From: Rhizobium sp. CIAT894
GTDB lineage: Bacteria > Pseudomonadota > Alphaproteobacteria > Rhizobiales > Rhizobiaceae
Direction: 5' to 3'
NCBI RefSeq assembly: GCF_000172795.2
Contig: NZ_CP020949.1
Coordinates: 186,001 to 250,000 of the forward strand
DNA: 64,000 nucleotides
The notes under the pieces are model-generated. The model was not told the origin of the DNA, did not search any database, and was given only the letters and a program-made list of their open reading frames with translations. Of this stretch, positions 9,200 through 18,779 are shown one piece after another. The first letter of the stretch is position 1; every line of letters begins with the position of its first letter. The translations under genes and the position numbers were made by a program.

Positions 9200-9999
9200 C
9201 AAACGCGACCGCACACTTACCGCTTCCAGTCTTTCGCTTGGGGGGTTCGGGGCCGAACCTTCTGCTTCTCCACGGGTTCGGAGCTGACCGAATGACCTGG
9301 ATAGCCAATCAGGACGCGCTCATGCAGTCGTATGCGGTTTTTAGCTGCGACCTGCCTGCGCATGGCGATCAACCGCCTGGCAGGACTGGCATGAAAATCT
9401 CGGAGATCGCCGATGAACTGATTGACGCACTCGCGCGACAGAACGATCCCTTTGTCGTGGTGGGGCATTCACTGGGCGGCGCAATCGCCATAGAACTGGC
9501 AGCCCGCCGACCGGATTTGGTCGCCGGCCTGGGCCTGATCGCACCGGCTGGTCTGGGCAAAGAGGTCGGTCGAGATTTTCTGAGCGAACTGCCTGAACTT
9601 AGCGAATTGGACTCTGCGTTGGCGCTACTTCAGCGATTGGTCTCGCGCCCGCGCCTGATAACGCCACCGATCGCTCAACGGCTCCTCGATCACCTGGAAC
9701 GACCTGGCATTCGTGCCGCTCTCAGAGCCCTGGCTTCGGAGTTAAGCCATGTCGAGACCTCGATTGAACCCCATGTGGCCTCCATAGCCGTCAGCAGAGT
9801 TCCGCGGATCGTCATTTGGGGAGAGGACGACACGATAAATCCGATCGACCGTCGGAAACTGTCGAGGTTCAACGCTCAAGTGCTGACTCTGCCGGATACC
9901 GGGCATCTTCCTCACGTTGAGGCAAGCAGAGCCGTAAGCCGGTATGTTTGTGAATTTCTGAAGAGTGCCGCATTGGAATTGGGGGGGATGAGTTCATGA
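9196..9999 (+). CDS. Alpha/beta hydrolase, AcoC catalytic-domain-like
   Basis: A 267-residue alpha/beta hydrolase. It shows the oxyanion segment LLHGFGADRMTW (24-35), nucleophile elbow GHSLGG with S92, an acid in WGEDDTINP near 215, and the histidine in TGHLPH near 237. It starts with GTG overlapping the lipoyl stop. In AcoC the same fold follows a lipoyl domain, so this probably releases or transfers the acyl group in the complex. Presence of the full Ser-Asp-His triad also allows a free esterase or lactonase role. It overlaps the kinase gene by 4 bases (ATGA). Confidence 0.85.
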   Translation: MTNATAHLPLPVFRLGGSGPNLLLLHGFGADRMTWIANQDALMQSYAVFSCDLPAHGDQPPGRTGMKISEIADELIDALARQNDPFVVVGHSLGGAIAIELAARRPDLVAGLGLIAPAGLGKEVGRDFLSELPELSELDSALALLQRLVSRPRLITPPIAQRLLDHLERPGIRAALRALASELSHVETSIEPHVASIAVSRVPRIVIWGEDDTINPIDRRKLSRFNAQVLTLPDTGHLPHVEASRAVSRYVCEFLKSAALELGGMSS

Positions 10000-10952
10000 T
10001 CGTTGTCTGCGGTGATGCCTTGATTGACTTCTTGCCGGTCGCGCTCCCGGAAGGTGGCGGTGGCTACATCCCTGTCTGTGGTGGATCCTGCTGCAACATT
10101 GCGACCGCGATTGGCAGGTTAGGCGGTAAAGTCGGATTCATGGGAGGGCTGTCCGAGGATTTTTTTGGCGCCATGCTGGTTCAGCAGTTCAACGAAGCGG
10201 GGATTGATCTTCGCTACGCAACCCGCCTGCCTTTCGACACGACGCTGGCCTTTGTGCGTCTGGGAGGCGACGAGCCTGAGTACGCGTTCTATGACAGCGG
10301 TAGTGCGGCACGGCACTGGACGCTGAAAGGGGCACCAGCTTTGGGCAGCGAGGTTGACGTCCTGCACATCGGTTCGGTCACGTTGATTCACCCCCCTGTC
10401 TCAAGCGCTTGCGAGTCACTGTTCGAGAACGAACAGGGTAAGCGCGTGCTTTCGATCGATCCAAACTGCCGGCCCGGTCTAGCGCAGGATCCAGAGGCAT
10501 ATCGCCAGCGTCTCAATCGCCTCTGCGGTATGGCTGACATCGTAAAGCTATCGGTGACGGATCTCGAATTCATGCAGCCGGGTGTCGGGCCGCATTCGGC
10601 AGCGGAGAGTTGGCTTTCAAACCGGGCCAAGATCGTCCTCGTCAGCCGGGGTGCGCTGGGCGCAACGGTTTATCTTGCGGGTGGCGGAGTCGTTGAAGTT
10701 CCAGCACGCCCTGCAAGGGTTGTTGATACCGTGGGAGCTGGAGACGCACTCATTGCAGGCTTTCTCACCCATCTCCAGCAGAGCGGCGACTTGCATCGCC
10801 ATAGCATCGCCGCTTTGACGGATGACCGGGCTCGCAAAGCTCTCGAGTTTGCCGCACATGTTGCAAGTCTTGCCTGCGAGCATCGCGGAAGTGACCCGCC
10901 GTGGCGCAGAGAAATCAGCCTGGCTGGATACGACGAAGGCAGTCAAGTGTGA
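9996..10952 (+). CDS. PfkB-family sugar kinase
   Basis: A 318-residue ribokinase/fructokinase-family kinase. The N-terminal GDALIDFLP and GGSCCNIATAIGRLG (29-43) form the sugar-binding side, and the second PfkB signature DTVGAGDALIAGF (244-256) carries catalytic D250 and the anion hole. It would phosphorylate the imported or epimerised sugar with ATP. It is translationally coupled to the hydrolase and is the last enzyme of the rightward operon before the regulator. The substrate cannot be read from sequence. Confidence 0.9.
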   Translation: MIVVCGDALIDFLPVALPEGGGGYIPVCGGSCCNIATAIGRLGGKVGFMGGLSEDFFGAMLVQQFNEAGIDLRYATRLPFDTTLAFVRLGGDEPEYAFYDSGSAARHWTLKGAPALGSEVDVLHIGSVTLIHPPVSSACESLFENEQGKRVLSIDPNCRPGLAQDPEAYRQRLNRLCGMADIVKLSVTDLEFMQPGVGPHSAAESWLSNRAKIVLVSRGALGATVYLAGGGVVEVPARPARVVDTVGAGDALIAGFLTHLQQSGDLHRHSIAALTDDRARKALEFAAHVASLACEHRGSDPPWRREISLAGYDEGSQV

Positions 10953-11098
10953 CGCCAAGCACCGCAAGCTATTGCGGAGGCTTGCCGTGCCAGTTAAGGG
11001 TGAAACGCCACGTCTAGAGATGTTTTACTCGAAGATCTGCGAACGGATTTGGACGCCGTTCCAATCGTGGGCGCAACGACTATCCAGGGGCGGATTGG

Positions 11099-12082
11099 AT
11101 GACAAAACTGACGAGGATGCCCCACACCAGCTTGCTGGACGCTGAAAGCCTCAGGTTGAAGGCAGCTTTTCTTTATTACAATCAGAAGCTTACCCAAAAC
11201 GAAGTCGCCGCAAAACTGGGTGTCAGCCGCAGCACAATCGTTAAGCTCCTCGATGAGGCGCTGAAGCGGGGCGAAATCCAGATCTGGGTGAAGCAGGCCG
11301 CAAGCGAGTTGGAACTGGCATCCGAGCTGGAAGCCGCGCTCAATCTCGATGAAGTGATCGTCACGCCGCCGGCGAAAGATGTCGACGGAACGGCCCGGGC
11401 CGTTGGGCAAGCGCTGGGTCAGTTTCTCTCCGACACCATTCCCAGCAATGCGACGATCGGGGTTGGCTGGGGACGAACACTCAGTGCCGCGCTTTCGAGT
11501 TTTCGCCCGCTGCGGCGCGAAGGGGTAAAAATCGTGTCTCTGCTTGGAGGTACGGTGGAAGCCCAGCATGAAAATCCGATCGATTTTACCTGGCAGCTCG
11601 CCAATCAACTCGGGGCGCAATGTTTTCTTTTGATGGCGCCGCTGCTGGTTGACTCTCCCGATACCAAAGAACGCTTAATCGAAAAGTGCGGCTTGAATCG
11701 GATCATGAAGCTGTCCGCCGATCTGGACATTGCGCTGGTGAGCGTCGGCGATATCGGCACCCATTCAACATCGCTGTCGGTCGCATCCCTTGCGCCAGAG
11801 GAGTTGGAAACGCTCATCGGCATGGGGGCTATGTGCGATGTTCTGTGCAATTTCCTAGATCGAGACGGCCGCACGGTGGACCATCCGGTAAACGATCGGG
11901 TGATGTCAGTCGATCTCGATACAGTGAGACGCGCACGGCACGTGGTTATCGCATCGGGGGGAGAACAGCGAGCCGCCGCAATCTTGGCAGCTATCAGGCG
12001 AGTAGGCTGCAATACTTTGGTGACTGATGAAAGCGCTGCGCGTCAGATGCTCAGCTTGCTCAGAAGTCCAAGGGCTGATTGA
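11099..12082 (+). CDS. SorC/DeoR-type sugar-binding transcriptional regulator
   Basis: A 327-residue regulator with an N-terminal helix-turn-helix (about 31-55, LTQNEVAAKLGVSRSTIVKLL) and a SorC-family effector domain related to sugar phosphate isomerases (GVGWGRTLSAAL, LLGGTVEAQHENPIDFTW). SorC proteins usually sense a phosphorylated sugar and control the neighbouring operon. ATG 11099 has AGGGGCGG upstream; an internal ATG at 11117 lacks spacing for a ribosome site. It lies 146 bases after the kinase. It is strongly similar along its whole length to the regulator at 19793-20773, so the two are paralogs. Confidence 0.9.
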   Translation: MTKLTRMPHTSLLDAESLRLKAAFLYYNQKLTQNEVAAKLGVSRSTIVKLLDEALKRGEIQIWVKQAASELELASELEAALNLDEVIVTPPAKDVDGTARAVGQALGQFLSDTIPSNATIGVGWGRTLSAALSSFRPLRREGVKIVSLLGGTVEAQHENPIDFTWQLANQLGAQCFLLMAPLLVDSPDTKERLIEKCGLNRIMKLSADLDIALVSVGDIGTHSTSLSVASLAPEELETLIGMGAMCDVLCNFLDRDGRTVDHPVNDRVMSVDLDTVRRARHVVIASGGEQRAAAILAAIRRVGCNTLVTDESAARQMLSLLRSPRAD

Positions 12083-12946
12083 TAATTCCGTCGCCGTTTT
12101 TCCAGTTCGCCGCCAACAACGACGGCTGGGCCGAATCGCTCCAAATCCACCTGACGGCATGGCATTCGGTCTCGCGGCGGGGAGGAGAGCAAATTCTCAA
12201 GCCTCGCCCGCGCTGCCTTCGCATCGGCCGTTCCTACCAATGATTTGCGCGGATCCAGGCGACCCGCTCTTCGGTCACCAGGTCAGCATGCTGTCGATAC
12301 GCCGGCTTCAGATGGCGATATTCCGCATGACCACTCCTCTACCGACAACGGAAACAGGCCGAGGAATTCACTCTCATCGGCATCATCCGCCGATCGTTTG
12401 GCGAACTGTGCCGGCCAGTGCGCTTGTCTGTCTCCGCTCCCCGGCACATACTGCGTGTCTGACGGCCCGCCATTTCGACGATTTCTCGAAAATCAGATTC
12501 GCATCGACTGATTGCTGTCCGCGAGCTCCCAAAGCGGCACGTTCGACGCTCACCGAGCGTGATCCGTGGTCGGTCGAGATTTACAAACCGAACTGGTCAG
12601 CTTTCGCCATTTCGCCCATCAACGAACGTGGACGAAATATCCGGGATCGTAACGGACGCGCAAGACACGGCGTCGTAGCTTTTACCATTTAAGGCGGCTG
12701 TACTGGGCGAGTTCGTTTGCCTTCAAGGAATTAGCCCGCGGGCCGTCCCGCCATGTTTCTAATCGTCATGAACCGCGTGCATTTTCACGATGCAAATTAT
12801 TAATTTGATTGAATGCACCTTCAGGCCTCACAACGAAGGCAGAGGTGGGAGACGCAGTTTTCGAGACGTGGGTGACCACGCTAAATCGGGGGACAACCCA
12901 GATATCGGGAACTGAATGCGCCCGTCTAGTCAAAGCGGAGGCGAGT
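12083..12946. other. Gene-poor spacer
   Basis: I see no convincing gene in these 860 bases. Open frames exist on both strands, but none has a ribosome site, domain pattern or believable composition; they are rich in Arg, Ser and Pro as expected of out-of-frame GC-rich DNA. The last 160 bases should carry the promoter of the amino acid transporter operon. This may be a scar of a deleted gene. Confidence 0.5.
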
Positions 12947-13888
12947 ATGACTGGTAGTCAACCCAAAAGGGGATCGGCCGACAAGATCGACCCGGACCAA
13001 CTGACCATCGTTCCAATGCGACACCCTTGGAGGTGGGTGGCCGTCGCCTTGGTCCTGGTGTCGGTCGCCGCCATGATTAGGTCTGCGATTTCAAATCCCG
13101 AATTCCAGTGGCCCATCGTCGCGCAATATCTATTCAACTCCCTCATCCTCGATGGCCTTTGGCAAACCCTCCTCATCACAGTGGTCGTGATGATACTAGC
13201 GACTCTCGGTGGAACCATTGCCGCTTTGATGATGCTGTCTCCGAGCAAGCTCCTATCTGTGCCCGCTGCGGTTTTCGTCTGGTTCTTCCGGGGCACGCCG
13301 GCTCTCGTCCAGTTGATTATTTGGTACAATCTATCAATCGTGGTCAAAGATTTTACCCTTTGGCTTCCGGGGATCGGAACATTGTATTCAGTGTCGACGA
13401 ACGACATCATGACCCCGCTGGTCTCGGCCATCGTGGCGCTGTCACTTCATGAAGCGGGCTACATGGCCGAAATCGTCAGAAGCGGACTGAGGTCAGTTAA
13501 CAAGGGTCAGTACGAGGCATCTGCATGTCTCGGGATGAAGCCCAGCCTGGCGCTGAGAAGGATTGTGCTTCCCCAAGCGATGAGGATTATCATCCCGCCG
13601 ACCGGAAACGAGACGATCAACCTACTCAAGACGACCTCGCTGGTCAGCATCATTGCGGTGGGTGATCTGCTCTACTCCGCCCAGTCGATCTATGCCCGGA
13701 CGTTCGAGACGATCCCACTACTCCTTGTCGTGTCGTTCTGGTACCTCGCAGTGGTTTCGATCATGTCTGTCGGTCAGTTCTATCTGGAAAGACACTTCAG
13801 CCGCGACGAGCATCGCAACAAAATTGGACTCACGAAGGCAATACTCGGGAACCTGGCCAAGATCGGTCGGAAGGAGGCGCTAGCATGA
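12947..13888 (+). CDS. Polar amino acid ABC transporter permease
   Basis: A 313-residue His/Glu/Gln-type permease with about five to six hydrophobic segments. Landmarks are [15 protein letters not shown] after the first helices and the EAA loop [31 protein letters not shown], plus the C-terminal [20 protein letters not shown]. The ATG at 12947 has AAGCGGAG upstream; a TTG 138 bases earlier adds an unrelated N-terminus. It overlaps the ATPase gene by 4 bases. The binding protein is encoded 2.5 kb downstream, and only this one permease is present, so it may act as a homodimer. Confidence 0.92.
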   Translation: MTGSQPKRGSADKIDPDQLTIVPMRHPWRWVAVALVLVSVAAMIRSAISNPEFQWPIVAQYLFNSLILDGLWQTLLITVVVMILATLGGTIAALMMLSPSKLLSVPAAVFVWFFRGTPALVQLIIWYNLSIVVKDFTLWLPGIGTLYSVSTNDIMTPLVSAIVALSLHEAGYMAEIVRSGLRSVNKGQYEASACLGMKPSLALRRIVLPQAMRIIIPPTGNETINLLKTTSLVSIIAVGDLLYSAQSIYARTFETIPLLLVVSFWYLAVVSIMSVGQFYLERHFSRDEHRNKIGLTKAILGNLAKIGRKEALA

Positions 13889-14688
13889 CTGCACCCCGCA
13901 CACATCACGGACGCTTCGGGATCGCATCGACGACGATGGTGCATGCCAAGGGCATTCGTAAATCCTACGGCCATCTCGAGGTGCTCAAAGGCGTGGACCT
14001 CACGGTGCCCTCTGGCTCGGTCGCTTGTATCATCGGACCCTCGGGATCGGGAAAGAGCACGTTCCTGCGCTGCATCAACCATCTCGAGGAAATCAATGGC
14101 GGTCTGATGCTCGTCGACGGAGACTTCGTCGGCTATCGCCTGGAAGGCAACAAACTCTACGAACTGTCGCCGAGCGCAATTTGTCAGCGCCGGGCCGAGA
14201 TCGGGATGGTTTTCCAGCAGTTCAATTTGTTTCCCCATATGACCGTGCTCGAAAACCTCATAGAGGCTCCTATGCGCGTTAAGCGGGAGCCAGTCGCCCA
14301 GGCAACGGCAAAGGCGATTGACCTTCTCCAACGGGTGGGTCTTGCCGAGAAACGGGACTCCTACCCAAGGCAATTATCGGGTGGGCAACAACAGCGGGTG
14401 GCTATCGCACGGGCGCTGGCGATGAATCCTAAGGTCTTGCTTTTTGACGAGCCCACGTCCGCGCTCGATCCGGAACTCGTGGGCGAGGTGCTCGAGGTGA
14501 TGAAGCGCTTGGCGCGCGAGGGGATAACCATGGTGGTCGTGACCCATGAGATCGGATTCGCCCGCGAGGTGGCCGATCAGCTCGTCTTCATGGACGGTGG
14601 CGTTGTCGTCGAATCCGGCAACCCGAGAGAGATGATCGCCCACCCGCAGTCTCCCCGAACACGAGAGTTTCTGGCGCGCGTGCTGTGA
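13885..14688 (+). CDS. Polar amino acid ABC transporter ATP-binding protein
   Basis: A 267-residue GlnQ/HisP-type ATPase with Walker A GPSGSGKS (51-58), Q-loop [14 protein letters not shown], signature LSGGQQQR (about 164) and Walker [13 protein letters not shown] (about 185). It is coupled to the permease by an ATGA overlap. The first 17 residues before the second methionine resemble nothing in the family, so translation could start at the internal ATG near residue 18. Confidence 0.95.
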   Translation: MTAPRTHHGRFGIASTTMVHAKGIRKSYGHLEVLKGVDLTVPSGSVACIIGPSGSGKSTFLRCINHLEEINGGLMLVDGDFVGYRLEGNKLYELSPSAICQRRAEIGMVFQQFNLFPHMTVLENLIEAPMRVKREPVAQATAKAIDLLQRVGLAEKRDSYPRQLSGGQQQRVAIARALAMNPKVLLFDEPTSALDPELVGEVLEVMKRLAREGITMVVVTHEIGFAREVADQLVFMDGGVVVESGNPREMIAHPQSPRTREFLARVL

Positions 14689-14761
14689 TGCGTGGCAAGG
14701 TTGCCGGACCGCCCCAATTCATCCACCCACAGCCGCAGAGGCTGTATGACAGGACACGCCA

Positions 14762-15229
14762 ATGAACCCCTCTTTCGAACAACGCATCATAGAACTGGCC
14801 ATCGGTCTCCCTAAACCGCACGGATCGGTCGCGAACTATGTCGCCGCGCACCAAGTCGGCAACCTTCTTTTCGTCTCTGGGCAGCTCTGCATGTCTCCCG
14901 GTGGCACACTCGTGGCGACGGGATCGCTCGGGGCAAACATCTCTGTCGAAGACGGAATACAGGCTGCCCGGGCCGCAGCGATCAATGTCGTCGCACAAGC
15001 TAAAGCTAGCTTAGGAAACCTGGACAAAATCAAGCGGGTCGTCCGGCTTGGCGGGTTCATCGCCGCGACGCCTTCGTTTTCGGAACACGCACGCGTCATG
15101 AACGGCGCCTCGGACGTCATCGTCGAGATTTTCGGCGAGCAGGGGCGGCACACGCGGAGCACCATCGGGGTTTCTTCCCTGCCTTTGCAGGCCGCAGTCG
15201 AGGTGGAAGCCCTGTTCGAGCTAAACTGA
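14762..15229 (+). CDS. RidA/YjgF-family enamine deaminase
   Basis: A 155-residue RidA-like protein, longer than the usual 130 because of a 30-residue N-terminal stretch. It has the family pattern LLFVSGQLC and the C-terminal RSTIGVSSLPLQAAVEVEALFE, including the arginine (R139 region) used in 2-iminoacid binding. RidA proteins hydrolyse reactive enamines/imines released by PLP enzymes. Its place between an amino acid transporter and a class V PLP enzyme suggests it clears an imine made in the same pathway; the specific amino acid is unknown. Confidence 0.88.
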   Translation: MNPSFEQRIIELAIGLPKPHGSVANYVAAHQVGNLLFVSGQLCMSPGGTLVATGSLGANISVEDGIQAARAAAINVVAQAKASLGNLDKIKRVVRLGGFIAATPSFSEHARVMNGASDVIVEIFGEQGRHTRSTIGVSSLPLQAAVEVEALFELN

Positions 15230-15288
15230 CAATGCCAGCTGCCCGGTTCGCGGTCATCCGTGAACGGGGCTTTAGGCCGCGGGCATGT

Positions 15289-16242
15289 TCAAAGCTCCAG
15301 TCGATCATAGACGCCTTGTTTGAGCATTCTCTGCTTCTCGGACACGTCTCTGATCAGGTTCCGAAACCACACGTGCCCGGGGTCGAGTTCATTCGACCTG
15401 TCGAAGATCATCGAAATCGTGACATCAGGAAGATCGAGGGGCGGAGGAACTATCGCCGTCTCGCTTTCGTCAGCGAGCGCCAACAACACGCCGTCGCCGA
15501 ACACCGAAATCAGCTCCGTGCCTTTGATGACCCATGGAGCAACGAGGTAGTGCGGTATCGTCGCGACCACTTTTCGATGAAGCCCGAGCTTTCGCAAGGT
15601 TATGTCGGCGACGCCGGCTGCTATGCCGTCCGCAGATATCTGAAGATGCCGCGAGGAGAGGTAACGATCGAGCGACATATCGGCCATGGCCGGGTTCCCG
15701 GTCCATCCGGCACAAACCATCCGATCCCTCGAAAGCTCCACGACCTCGAAATGCTCGGCATCGAGTTTCGGGTTTCCAAGGAGCGCGCATTCGACTTCGC
15801 GGTTTTTTAATGAGCCGAGCGCGTCGGGTTCCCTGGCGTGGACCACGTTCAACGAAGCGTGGGGCGCGAACTTCGAGAAATTCTCGATCAGTGCGGGCAA
15901 ATAGGTGACGGCCGTATAGTCCGAGAGGCCGATCCGAAAATTTCTGGAGGTAGTCGCCGGATCGAAATTTAGGTGACGGTCGACCGCCACCCGGATTTGA
16001 TGCAGCGCCCGGGAAATAACCTCCGCCAATTCCTTCGCGCGGGCTGTCGGCTCCATGATCCCGGCTTCCCGCGTGAAGAGTTCGTCCTGAAACACGTCTC
16101 GAAGTCTGCCCAGTGAATGGCTTATGGCCGACTGTGTTCGTCCGAGCCTGTCGGCAGCCCTCGTCACACTCCGCTCTCGCATTAGGACGTCAAAGGTCCT
16201 CAGGAGGTTGAGATCGATCTGGGTCAAAGAGAACTCGGTCAT
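15289..16242 (-). CDS. LysR-family transcriptional regulator
   Basis: A 317-residue LysR protein. The N-terminal winged helix-turn-helix (DLNLLRTFDVLMRERSVTR, then SAISHSLGRLRDVF) is intact, followed by the two-lobed effector domain. This NodD-like subgroup has the conserved start LTQIDLNLL. The ATG at 16242 is preferred over GTG 16260 because GAGG sits eight bases before it. It is divergent from the binding-protein gene at 16406 and probably controls the transporter/RidA/PLP genes around it. Confidence 0.92.
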   Translation of the reverse strand: MTEFSLTQIDLNLLRTFDVLMRERSVTRAADRLGRTQSAISHSLGRLRDVFQDELFTREAGIMEPTARAKELAEVISRALHQIRVAVDRHLNFDPATTSRNFRIGLSDYTAVTYLPALIENFSKFAPHASLNVVHAREPDALGSLKNREVECALLGNPKLDAEHFEVVELSRDRMVCAGWTGNPAMADMSLDRYLSSRHLQISADGIAAGVADITLRKLGLHRKVVATIPHYLVAPWVIKGTELISVFGDGVLLALADESETAIVPPPLDLPDVTISMIFDRSNELDPGHVWFRNLIRDVSEKQRMLKQGVYDRLEL

Positions 16243-16405
16243 GTGGCAATCCTCGGACACTTTCGTCGGCCGTCAAACCCATCGACGTCCTCTAGAGATC
16301 ATGAATGCGGCTCATATTGTCAATGCATCTTTTCAATTCGATTCACTGCGAAGGACGTGCTTCCTTACTCCTGCAAACGCCAACGTTCAATAAAAGGGGA
16401 TCATC

Positions 16406-17245
16406 ATGAAGGCCACGCATCTGGGTATTCTCGTCGCCCTGTCGCTCGCACATAACGCGATCGGAGCAGAAATTCCGGTCACTGACTTCGTCGAATCTTC
16501 GGGTACACTCACAATCGCCAACGGGCTCGACTATGCGCCATTCGAGTTCGTCGATGCAAACGGCCAACCGGCTGGCCTGGATGTGGATTTGGCGAAGGAG
16601 GCAGCAAAGCTCATCTCGGCGAAACTCGACCTTCAGCGCATACCCTTCGCATCTCAGATTCCCTCGCTCGCCGCCGGAAGGGTCAAGGTGGCATGGGCAA
16701 CGTTCACGGTGAAGGAAGATCGTCTAAAGCAGGTCGATTTCGTCACGTTTCTCCAGTCCGGAACCGCGGCTATGGTTCTCCCGGACAAGAAGGATTCCAT
16801 CGCTGATGCGAAGAGCCTGTGTGGCAAGCGGGTGGCGGTCCAGACCGGCTCGGCGGCCGATTTCACTGCGGACACGCTGAGCGAGAACTGCGCGAAGTCC
16901 AACCTCCCGAAGATCGACAAGGTCATCTATCCCGAGCAGAAAGACACGATCCAAGCGGTGTTAACGGGTCGAGCCGACGCTCGTTTCGACGACTCCACCG
17001 CGGCTGGATATTACGAGCAGACCAGTAATGGAAAGCTCGTCGTTGCTCCAGGAGTCTACGATGTTCTACCTTTGGGCGTCGCCGTCCAGAAAGGGGACAA
17101 GGCCTCAGCTGAAATGATGCAGGCAATTTTTCAGGAACTGATCGCCAACGGGACGTACAAGACCATCCTCAACAAGTATGGCATGTCGCTTGCGGCGGTA
17201 AAAAAATCTCGTATCATCACCTCTGTCGATCAGATTGCCGAATAA
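16406..17245 (+). CDS. Polar amino acid ABC transporter substrate-binding protein
   Basis: A 279-residue periplasmic protein with a signal peptide (about 1-21, ending AIGA) and the SBP_bac_3 fold: LTIANGLDYAPFEF, GLDVDLAKEAAKLI, the AWATFTVKEDRLKQVDFV hinge and GKRVAVQTGSAADF. These are hallmarks of polar amino acid and opine binding proteins. AAGGGGAT precedes the ATG. It supplies the permease and ATPase at 12947-14688, although RidA and the LysR gene lie between. Confidence 0.92.
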   Translation: MKATHLGILVALSLAHNAIGAEIPVTDFVESSGTLTIANGLDYAPFEFVDANGQPAGLDVDLAKEAAKLISAKLDLQRIPFASQIPSLAAGRVKVAWATFTVKEDRLKQVDFVTFLQSGTAAMVLPDKKDSIADAKSLCGKRVAVQTGSAADFTADTLSENCAKSNLPKIDKVIYPEQKDTIQAVLTGRADARFDDSTAAGYYEQTSNGKLVVAPGVYDVLPLGVAVQKGDKASAEMMQAIFQELIANGTYKTILNKYGMSLAAVKKSRIITSVDQIAE

Positions 17246-17252
17246 GCACCTG

Positions 17253-17279
17253 GCGAGCGGATTAGCGCCATCCGCTCGC
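17253..17279 (+). terminator. Strong hairpin after the binding-protein gene
   Basis: GCGAGCGGAT (17253-17262) and ATCCGCTCGC (17270-17279) form a perfect 10-bp stem with a 7-base loop, seven bases past the stop codon. There is no long T-run, so it is as likely an mRNA-stabilising hairpin for the abundant binding protein as a full terminator. Confidence 0.55.
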
Positions 17280-17372
17280 TTCCACGCCCATCTCAGCTTC
17301 TTTACCGCGACCGCGTTCACGAGCGACGGGAGCCGGTATGGAAACTGCGCCATCTATTGACCGAGGCCACTC

Positions 17373-18560
17373 ATGGACGCCCACGCTTCAATGAAACACG
17401 AGACCTGTCTGAACGCGGCCGAACTCGCAGATATCCGCACCCAGTATCCGATAGTCGAAGAATGCATCTACTGGAATAATGCCGCGGTCTCTCCGATCTC
17501 GATCGGCGTACGGGATGCGATCGCCCGGCAGGCGGCACTCCATGCTTCGGACACGTCCGGGATCATGGCGGCGAGCGCGCCGACACGCGACAAAGGACGC
17601 AGTCTCGCCGCCAAGCTCGTTGGTTCCTCCGCGGAACGGATCGCCTATATCCAGAACACCTCGCATGGCCTGTCGATCGTAGCCCTGGGAATCGACTGGC
17701 AGCCCGGTGACAACCTAGTGGTCCCCGAGCTTGAGTTTCCCTCGAACTTTCTCATCTGGGAGTCGCTTACCCAGCAGGGTGTGGAAGTCAGGAAGATGAA
17801 GGCGCGTGACGGGGCGCTTGCGCCAGATGATCTTCGCTTGCTGGTCGACAGCAGGACAAAACTGGTCGCAGTAAGCCATGTCCAGTTCTACAGCGGGTTC
17901 CGGGTCGATCTCGCCAAATTCTCGGAAATCTGCGCCGACCATGACGCTTTGCTGGTCGTTGACGGCACCCAGTCGGTCGGCGTGCTGAGCACCGACATGG
18001 GCGCCGACGGCGTCGATGTCCTAGTCGTGAGCGCACATAAATGGATGCTCGGGCCAGTCGGGGTCGGGTTTGTCGCATTTTCCGAGAAGGCCTTCGAACG
18101 CATCAAACCGCGCATCGTCGGCTGGTTGAGCGTGAACGACGCCTTCTCCTTCCATCGCGTGCTCGACTATCTACCGGACGCTAGGCGTTTTGAACCTGGC
18201 ACCGAGAACGGCGCAGGCATCTTTGGGTTGGCCAAAAGGCTTGAAGAGATCGATTCCATCGGCATGGAGAAGATCGAGAGTTATGTTATGGAACTCGGAG
18301 CACGGATTCGGACGCAGGCTAAATCCGCAGGGTACGAAATCAAGAGTGATTGGCCGGAAGAATCCCAGTCAGGCATCATCCTGCTGAAGAATCCAAAGAT
18401 GGCCACCAGCGTCCTGTTTGCAGACTTGGATGCTGCCGACGTGAAATGCAGCGTCAGGAACGACGCCGTTCGTTTCTCGCCTCACTACTACAGCAATGAC
18501 GATGAGCTCGCGCTGGTCTCCGAGGTATTACGCGAAGCAGCGTCCCGAGCCAATCTGTAA
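17373..18560 (+). CDS. Class V aminotransferase-fold PLP enzyme
   Basis: A 395-residue enzyme of the NifS/kynureninase-like class V fold. The cofactor aspartate is D197 (VVDGTQSVG) and the Schiff-base lysine K223 (SAHKWMLGPVG); FEPGTENGAGIFGL and the C-terminal VRFSPHYYSNDDEL are typical of the cysteine-desulfurase/CefD-like branch. It could be a desulfurase, lyase or epimerase acting on the amino acid imported by the adjacent transporter. The RidA gene nearby favours a reaction that releases an enamine. A second member of the fold is at 62189 but is not closely similar. Confidence 0.85.
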   Translation: MDAHASMKHETCLNAAELADIRTQYPIVEECIYWNNAAVSPISIGVRDAIARQAALHASDTSGIMAASAPTRDKGRSLAAKLVGSSAERIAYIQNTSHGLSIVALGIDWQPGDNLVVPELEFPSNFLIWESLTQQGVEVRKMKARDGALAPDDLRLLVDSRTKLVAVSHVQFYSGFRVDLAKFSEICADHDALLVVDGTQSVGVLSTDMGADGVDVLVVSAHKWMLGPVGVGFVAFSEKAFERIKPRIVGWLSVNDAFSFHRVLDYLPDARRFEPGTENGAGIFGLAKRLEEIDSIGMEKIESYVMELGARIRTQAKSAGYEIKSDWPEESQSGIILLKNPKMATSVLFADLDAADVKCSVRNDAVRFSPHYYSNDDELALVSEVLREAASRANL

Positions 18561-18735
18561 CACGCCACTCGCTTGAACAAGACTCTTCGATAGTGCGCAT
18601 GCTGCATTTGTCGCATTCCGGCCAACCAACATGATTCCGGCGATCCTGGACAGCAAGAAGTGCTGTCAGTACACCGAAATCGATTGGGGTAGAGGTTCTG
18701 GGGCCGGAGGGAAAGAAGGGCTGACGGCAGCGCGC

Positions 18736-18760
18736 AAAAAAACCGCCGCCAGAGCGGCGG
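18736..18760 (-). terminator. Rho-independent terminator, minus strand
   Basis: On the minus strand CCGCCGC and GCGGCGG (18754-18760 and 18743-18749) form a 7-bp GC stem with a 4-base loop, followed by seven T's (A's at 18736-18742). It lies 20 bases after a minus-strand stop codon (18780-18782) that ends a gene fragment, so it looks like the original terminator of a gene now mostly deleted. Confidence 0.75.
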
Positions 18761-18779
18761 ATCGGGGTCCTGAAGAACA

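Noticed and set aside
12027..12692. 221-codon open frame after the SorC gene
   Set aside because: No ribosome site, overlaps the SorC end, composition typical of out-of-frame GC-rich DNA, no domain pattern.
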